A DNA stretch of 64,000 nucleotides from contig NZ_CP101462.1 in NCBI RefSeq assembly GCF_024362205.1, positions 152,501-216,500 of the forward strand, read 5' to 3'. Source of the stretch: Exiguobacterium aurantiacum. GTDB taxonomy: Bacteria; Bacillota; Bacilli; Exiguobacteriales; Exiguobacteriaceae. Position 1 is the stretch's first letter; every line of letters begins with the position of its first letter. A program made the translations under genes and the position numbers. The notes under the pieces were generated by a model, which was not told the origin of the DNA, made no database searches, and worked only from the letters and a program-made list of their open reading frames with translations. Shown piece after piece: positions 59,690-64,000 of this stretch.

Positions 59690-60657
59690 ATATGTATCGG
59701 ACCCGGAAGCCGGAAGGCTTCTTTTGGCTCGTCCACCGAACGGTCGACGCAAAGTATAACTTCATCGTCGATGCCTACGTCACGCCGGGGAACGTGCATG
59801 ACAGTACCGTCTATCTGGAGCGTCTGGACTACATTCTTCAGCATTTCGCCTTCCCGCTCGAGGCGGTGGCGCTCGACGCGGGCTATTTCTCAACGGAGAT
59901 CGCCAAGTCGCTCGTCAATCGTGGCATCTATAGCGTCATCTCGAGACGCCGCTTCGGCGGCAAGAAAGGGAAGTTCCGAAAGTCCAAATTCACCTACCTC
60001 GCGGATGAGGACGCCTATCGCTGCCCGGCCCGCCAAATCCTCCGTTACAGCACGACGACCCGCCAAGGATACCGTCAATACGTGTCCGACCCGAAAGTCT
60101 GTCAAGACTGCCCGCTCCTCGAAAAATGCATGGAGAACGAGACGAACCGTCGGATCATCACGCGCCATTTGGACGAGCCGTTCCTCGAAGCGGTGAACAG
60201 AAATCGATTGACCGCATCCGGTCAATACCTATACCGTCTCCGGCCACAGACCGTGGAGCGCTCGTTCGCTGACGCGAAGGAGCTTCATGGGCTCCGTTTC
60301 ACGTTCTACCGTGGGCGTGAGGCGGTCCAGCGCGCCAACCTGGTGGCAGCCACCGCACAAAACATGAAGAAGCTGGCCAACCTGTTGGCCTGGAGAGACC
60401 GTATACATACCATTTTTTCAATCTTGTGCCGGGCAGAGCGCCTCAAGCTCATCGAACCTAAAAAAAGACGAACCAATCCGCGAAAAGCGAATTGGTTCGT
60501 CAACAGCCTGAACTCGCCCCTGAGGCGAGTTTTTTTCATGCTTTCGATAAATAAGGGAAGCGACAGCCTTCCGGGAAAAATTGTCCTTCGTTCATGCGAA
60601 TCATCCATTGGCCGTCGCGGGACGGACGTTGTTCCACGCCGTCCAGATCGGGCGTGA
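59653..60657 (+). CDS. IS1182-family transposase, C-terminal frame
   Basis: Frame -1 relative to the first ORF. Contains VDAYVTPGNVHDSTVYLERL, the second acidic residue in ALDAGYFSTEIAKSLVNRGIY, a Cys cluster (CPAR, CQDCPLLEKC), and the final glutamate in TVERSFADAKELHGLRF. No stop occurs inside the IS: the frame passes the right end at 60510 and terminates at 60655-60657 in flanking DNA, adding about 48 host-coded residues. GTG 59653 is only the first internal start; expression most likely comes by -1 frameshifting from 59614. Confidence 0.82.
   Translation: MSKVSRTDPEAGYMYRTRKPEGFFWLVHRTVDAKYNFIVDAYVTPGNVHDSTVYLERLDYILQHFAFPLEAVALDAGYFSTEIAKSLVNRGIYSVISRRRFGGKKGKFRKSKFTYLADEDAYRCPARQILRYSTTTRQGYRQYVSDPKVCQDCPLLEKCMENETNRRIITRHLDEPFLEAVNRNRLTASGQYLYRLRPQTVERSFADAKELHGLRFTFYRGREAVQRANLVAATAQNMKKLANLLAWRDRIHTIFSILCRAERLKLIEPKKRRTNPRKANWFVNSLNSPLRRVFFMLSINKGSDSLPGKIVLRSCESSIGRRGTDVVPRRPDRA
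60460..60501 (-). terminator. Inward-facing terminator at the IS right end
   Basis: Minus strand: perfect 11-bp stem GACGAACCAAT / ATTGGTTCGTC followed by seven T. It overlaps the right inverted repeat. Would stop transcription entering from the minus-strand GNAT gene. Confidence 0.82.
60511..60531. repeat. Right copy of 21-bp terminator duplication
   Basis: Identical to 58725-58745; here followed by TTTTTT (60532 on), so it is the half of the original terminator with the T-tract, now separated from the hydrolase by the IS. Confidence 0.9.
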
Positions 60658-61378
60658 ATTTAAAGACGATTTCGGTGATGCCTTCAAAGGAGAGGCGGGC
60701 CACGACGTCACGCATATCGACAGGTCGCGGCGACAGCACGGCATACAAATTTAAGCGCGAGCGCTCAATCATATAAATGACATGGACGTCATCGAAACGA
60801 TACACGTCCTCGTCCATCCCTTGATAGTAATGAAACATCCAAATGTGCATGTCGTCTGTCGTATACAGTCGCGGTGAAAACGGGAGCGACTCCAGTTTGA
60901 AACGACGCCACTGTTCGGCATCGACGTCGACGCGTTCAAGCGCGGGCGCTGATCCCGACACTGAAACGAAGAGCTCCGGTTCGGGTTGGGCGGTGAATCC
61001 TTGCTGCTCGTAAAACGGTTCAACGCTTTCGTTGCAAGCTAGGAAATAAGGCAACCCATCCGTGTCGTGCTGCTTGAACAAATGCTTAAAAATGCGGGTG
61101 GCGAGCCCTTGTCCTTGTCGGATCTCGTCCGTCATGACCGTTCCGATTTGATACGCTTCGCGCGCGGTTCCGTCCATCATCACTGTCATCCGGCTCATCC
61201 CGACGTTCGAGATGACATTCCGATAGAACGTCAATGAATAACAGCGATAGTGGTCAGTCCATTCGCCAGCGTTGTACCACTCGCGAAAATCGATGCCGAA
61301 TGTCTCGTCGGCCAAATAGAAAAACGACGCGAGTTCTTTATCGGAATACTCGAGGTTGCTGATTGGTGGTTTTGGCAT
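60536..61378 (-). CDS. Tandem-type GNAT acetyltransferase
   Basis: 280 residues. N-terminal part AREAYQIGTVMTDEIRQGQGLATRIFKHLFKQH (about 75-107) holds the acetyl-CoA motif, with NESVEPFYEQQGF, then a second region (PDLDGVEQRPSRDGQWMIRM) typical of two-domain GNATs of the YnaD/DUF4081 kind. ATG 61378 with GGGAGTGAG; longer frames lack a site. Convergent to the IS-interrupted hydrolase unit. Confidence 0.86.
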   Translation of the reverse strand: MPKPPISNLEYSDKELASFFYLADETFGIDFREWYNAGEWTDHYRCYSLTFYRNVISNVGMSRMTVMMDGTAREAYQIGTVMTDEIRQGQGLATRIFKHLFKQHDTDGLPYFLACNESVEPFYEQQGFTAQPEPELFVSVSGSAPALERVDVDAEQWRRFKLESLPFSPRLYTTDDMHIWMFHYYQGMDEDVYRFDDVHVIYMIERSRLNLYAVLSPRPVDMRDVVARLSFEGITEIVFKFTPDLDGVEQRPSRDGQWMIRMNEGQFFPEGCRFPYLSKA

Positions 61379-61450
61379 GTGGCTCACTCCCTGTTTTGAA
61401 CTTCTCGGCCCATTCCTGTACATTAGAGGCAGAGAGGGGTAATACAGATC

Positions 61451-62161
61451 ATGAAACGATATGAAGCGATTTTATTCGATGTCGACGATACATTGCTCGA
61501 CTTTAAACAGAGCGAGCACGTCGCCTTGGAGCAGTTGCTCGCTGCCCACAACGTTCGGATGACGGATGAATTGAAACAGCAGTATGTGACGATCAATAAC
61601 GGATTATGGCGCGCCTTCGAGCGCGGCGAGGTCGGACGGGAAGACGTCTTGATGGGCCGACACACGCAACTGTTCGATACGCTCGGCATCACGATCGACG
61701 CGCATGAAGTCGAACAGCGCTATCGCGACCATTTGCACGACGGGGTGCACATCATCGATGGGGCACTCGAGCTCGTCCGAACGCTCAGTGAACAGTATCC
61801 GCTCTATATCGTCACGAATGGTGTGACGGAGACTCAGTTCAAGCGGCTCGAAGCGTCGGGACTGCTCCCTTATTTCCAGGACGTGTTCGTCTCGGACGCG
61901 ACCGGTTCGCAAAAGCCGATGAAGCCATTTTTCGACTATGTATTTGACCGAGTTCCGAACGTGGCACCGGAACGCGGACTCATCGTCGGGGACTCGTTGA
62001 CGGCAGACATCGCCGGCGGTCGCATGTATGGGCTCGACACGTGCTGGTACAATCCGCACGAGATTGCGGCGTCGGTCGAGACGACGTATGAGATTCAAGA
62101 CTTGCACGAGTTGAAATCGATTCTGTCCGGCTCAGCGGTCGATAAAGTGGGGCGGCAGTGA
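61451..62161 (+). CDS. HAD family hydrolase, YjjG-like nucleotidase
   Basis: 236 residues. HAD motif I LFDVDDTLLDF (about 8-18; Asp10 nucleophile), cap with NNGLWRAFERGEV, motif II IVTNGVTETQ (about 117), Lys in ATGSQKPMKPFF and motif III GLIVGDSLTADIAGGRMYG. The VTN form and length match YjjG-type noncanonical pyrimidine 5'-nucleotidases. GAGAGGGG lies somewhat far from the ATG. Overlaps the convergent Nudix gene by 30 bases. Confidence 0.92.
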   Translation: MKRYEAILFDVDDTLLDFKQSEHVALEQLLAAHNVRMTDELKQQYVTINNGLWRAFERGEVGREDVLMGRHTQLFDTLGITIDAHEVEQRYRDHLHDGVHIIDGALELVRTLSEQYPLYIVTNGVTETQFKRLEASGLLPYFQDVFVSDATGSQKPMKPFFDYVFDRVPNVAPERGLIVGDSLTADIAGGRMYGLDTCWYNPHEIAASVETTYEIQDLHELKSILSGSAVDKVGRQ

Positions 62162-62578
62162 TTGCGGCAACGCGTAGAGCGTCTCTGGGAAGAGTTTCAA
62201 GTCCCGGAGCGCGTCGAGCGGCTGCCAACGATAGATGAGGTGATTCCCTTCTGGTCCATGGAAATCTCCGTGACGGAGCGGGAGGTCACCCGATACATAA
62301 AAGTACATGCCGATTTCATGGACCGTGCGCTCCAAATACGTGAAGAAATTTTTGGAAACGAAAGCGAACGTCGTTCCCGTCAGTGTTGCTTCGAGTTCTT
62401 CTTGCAGCTCACGCGTCAAAGCGAGCTCGGCCTCTTCGCCGATGCCGACGCGTCCACCCGGTAACGCCCAAAAGTCATCGTTCACGTTCCGATGAACGAG
62501 CAAATGACCGTCTTGGACCCAGATGCCGGCGACGCGATAATTGAACGTGCCGTGCTCGGTCGGAAATACGATATCCAT
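62132..62578 (-). CDS. Nudix hydrolase
   Basis: 148 residues. Nudix box GGRVGIGEEAELALTRELQEELE (about 42-64) fits GX5EX7REUXEEXGU with variation at the end. VAGIWVQDGHLLVHRNVNDDFWALPGG is the usual preceding strand of ADP-sugar or dNTP-cleaning Nudix proteins. Start ATG 62578 has GGAG eight bases upstream; ATG 62584 is an alternative. Confidence 0.9.
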   Translation of the reverse strand: MDIVFPTEHGTFNYRVAGIWVQDGHLLVHRNVNDDFWALPGGRVGIGEEAELALTRELQEELEATLTGTTFAFVSKNFFTYLERTVHEIGMYFYVSGDLPLRHGDFHGPEGNHLIYRWQPLDALRDLKLFPETLYALPQSLPPHFIDR

Positions 62579-62631
62579 TTTCATCACTCCATTCCTTAAG
62601 CTACATCAAGTATACGCCAAGGAGGCAGATC

Positions 62632-63234
62632 ATGTTTCAATCAAATGAGAGTTATAAAGGCGAGGACTTCCGCGACGAGACGCTCCGTGACATCCAACTC
62701 ACGCAGACGACGTTCGAGAACTGTCGCTTCACCTATATCGATGCGACCGAGTTCGAGACCGAACAGTGTCGTTTCATCAACTGTGACTTCACCGATTCGA
62801 AGTGGAACGCTTCACGCCACAGCGGCAGCTCGTTCCTGAATTGTCAGTTCAACGGGGCGAACCTGTTTTTAAGCGAGTTCGACCAATGCAAGATGACGGG
62901 TTCGTCGTTTGAGTCATGCACGTTTGAAGGGGTCGTCGTGCGCGAGGGTGATTGGTCGTTCGTCAATCTGCGTCACGCTCCGCTCCGGAAGATGGATTGG
63001 TCCGGTGTCCGTTTGACCGAGGCCGATTTATATGGTGCAGACTTGAAAGAATCACGCTGGACGAACGCCGTCTTGTCACGTGCCGTCTTGCAACATGCCG
63101 ATTGCACCGGTGCTGATTTTGTAGGGGCCGAGATGGATGGGGTCGATTTCTCGGACGTCATTCTGAAACAAGCGACGCTTGACGTCATGCAGGCCGTTCA
63201 AATTGCCCGTTCGCTCGGGGCAAACGTCATATGA
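62632..63234 (+). CDS. Pentapeptide repeat protein
   Basis: 200 residues: almost entirely A(D/N)LXX-type repeats forming a right-handed quadrilateral beta-helix (FENCRF, FINCDF, FLNCQF, FESCTF, ADLYGADLKESRW, AVLQHADCTGADFVGAEMDGVDFSD). No signal peptide. Qnr/MfpA-like members protect DNA gyrase from quinolones, but only some do so; here function is open. AAGGAGG and ATG. Followed by ATGA overlap with the ANT(6)-like gene. Confidence 0.92.
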   Translation: MFQSNESYKGEDFRDETLRDIQLTQTTFENCRFTYIDATEFETEQCRFINCDFTDSKWNASRHSGSSFLNCQFNGANLFLSEFDQCKMTGSSFESCTFEGVVVREGDWSFVNLRHAPLRKMDWSGVRLTEADLYGADLKESRWTNAVLSRAVLQHADCTGADFVGAEMDGVDFSDVILKQATLDVMQAVQIARSLGANVI

Positions 63235-64000
63235 CCAATAAGCAAGTGCTCGAGTATTTGACGTCATTGGCCTTGGAGCGGGAAGACGTCCGCGTCCTCG
63301 TTTTGAACGGGTCGCTCGTCAATCCGAACGTGTCGACAGACCGCTTTCAAGACGTGGATATCACTTGTTTCGTGAAAGACGTGACCGCGTTCATCGAAGA
63401 TCGCTCTTGGCTGGTGCCGCTCGGGGATGTGTTGATCATGCAGACGCCAGACGAGGTGCCAGGAGACGTCGAGTATGAACATTACGCGTTTCTCGTCCAG
63501 TTTGCAGCGGGACACCGCGTCGATTTGACCGTCCGCCCGCTGCGTGACGTGGAGGCGACGATTCAAACGGATTCACTCAGTATCGTCCTCGTCGACAAAG
63601 ACAGCATCGCCGGTCAACCGATTCCGTCCGATCATTCGTACCGCATCAACCGGCCGAGCCGATTCGACTATGAGCAGTGCTGGAACGAGTTTTGGTGGGT
63701 GTCACTTTACGTCATCAAAGGGATGCATCGGAAGCAACTGCTGTACGCTTTCGACCATTTGATGATCATGCGGACGATGCTCCGACAGATGCTCGCGTGG
63801 GAAGTCGGTTTTGCGACAAACTTTACAGCGAACGGAGGAAAGTCCGGGGATGGGCTGGAGAGATATCTGGCCCCTGAAGTATGGCAAGCCTATCTCGATA
63901 CATACACATCAGCCGAGACACTAGCGATGGAAACGGCCCATGCGACGTTGGTGGAACAATTTGAGCGGGTCAGTCGCCGCGTGGCCGACCAAGCCGGATA
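63231..64000 (+). CDS. Aminoglycoside 6-adenylyltransferase family protein, 3' end outside window
   Basis: Truncated by the window; 256 residues seen, no stop. Nucleotidyltransferase motif NGSLVNPNVSTDRFQDVDITCFV (about 25-47; GS...DxD) and DLTVRPL (about 95) supply the metal ligands; WNEFWWVSLYVIKGMHRKQLLYAFDHLMIMRTMLRQML (about 156-195) is the AadK/ANT(6) C-terminal signature. ATG overlaps the pentapeptide stop by four bases. Chromosomal AadK-type enzymes can modify streptomycin; activity here is not shown. Confidence 0.9.
   Translation, partial: MTNKQVLEYLTSLALEREDVRVLVLNGSLVNPNVSTDRFQDVDITCFVKDVTAFIEDRSWLVPLGDVLIMQTPDEVPGDVEYEHYAFLVQFAAGHRVDLTVRPLRDVEATIQTDSLSIVLVDKDSIAGQPIPSDHSYRINRPSRFDYEQCWNEFWWVSLYVIKGMHRKQLLYAFDHLMIMRTMLRQMLAWEVGFATNFTANGGKSGDGLERYLAPEVWQAYLDTYTSAETLAMETAHATLVEQFERVSRRVADQAG

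Larger units (their letters stand above)
58746..60510 (+). mobile_element. IS1182-like insertion sequence
   Basis: 1765 bp. Terminal inverted repeats CAGCTTGTTGACTAACC (left) and CAGGCTGTTGACGAACC (right, minus strand), 14 of 17 matching. Flanked by a 21-bp direct duplication of the terminator hairpin. Contains a long structured left region, an inward-facing terminator at each end, and one transposase in two frames. Family call from transposase motifs. Confidence 0.88.

Noticed and set aside
62632-64000. Pentapeptide protein plus ANT(6)-like gene as a resistance island
   Set aside because: Both types are common chromosomal genes in Bacillota, with no integrase, plasmid or composition change, so only the family calls are made.

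Overview
The window comes from a Gram-positive, low-GC-lineage chromosome (Bacillota, Bacillales) of moderate GC content. The evidence is an rRNA operon followed by a dense tRNA cluster, an arginase - sigW - rsiW - cdaA - cdaR - glmM - glmS order matching the Bacillus subtilis locus, a glmS ribozyme, a lipoteichoic acid synthase-type protein, frequent TTG/GTG starts with strong AGGAGG-type ribosome binding sites, and Bacillus-type regulators (MhqR-like, YdgG/YdgH-like, YteA-like). Gene content and codon style suggest Exiguobacterium; that genus call is an inference from memory, not a search.

Layout. 1-1910: 3' part of a 23S rRNA gene, 5S rRNA and eight tRNAs. 2050-10224: arginase, the SigW/RsiW envelope-stress pair behind a textbook ECF promoter, then the c-di-AMP/cell-wall block cdaA-cdaR-glmM and glmS behind its ribozyme. 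10232-15607: an MFS exporter with a leader peptide and mutually exclusive hairpins but a frameshifted 3' end, membrane proteins of unknown role, a YdhK-type lipoprotein, a DUF2975/HTH pair, a DUF975 protein and a renalase-like flavoprotein. 15658-22706: DUF1877, a GNAT, an autoregulated MarR-MMPL exporter pair, a chemoreceptor and small monooxygenase/VOC genes. 22743-34294: an LtaS-like enzyme, a VOC protein, a TPP-riboswitch-controlled thiW, an APH-like kinase, a MoxR-DUF58 pair, DUF402, and a CAT-like/TPR fusion. 34335-36553: a quinone/thiol-stress module (MhqR-like repressor, ring-cleaving dioxygenase, FMN reductase) with two operator boxes. 36606-57730: mostly single-gene housekeeping and detoxification functions (SDR, S66 peptidase, Nudix, M23 peptidase, GrpB, pirin, aldo/keto reductase, Cys-rich copper protein, ALDH, PadR operon) with many GNAT acetyltransferases. 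57790-64000: an HSL-type hydrolase, an IS1182-like insertion sequence placed exactly in that gene's terminator, a GNAT, a HAD phosphatase, a Nudix, a pentapeptide protein and the start of an ANT(6)-like gene.

Two features stand out. First, the leader ORF at 10290-10343 carries a 7-nt segment that pairs with a strand which could otherwise sequester the exporter's Shine-Dalgarno, a clear translational-attenuator design. Second, the IS at 58746-60510 is flanked by a 21-bp duplication of a rho-independent terminator hairpin, has inward-facing terminators near both ends, and encodes its transposase in two frames joined at an A AAA AAG heptamer followed by an 8-bp GC-rich stem. The window also holds ten GNAT-family genes in about 45 kb.

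Limits: all family calls are from reading motifs and recalling homologues. No database search, folding program or alignment was run.
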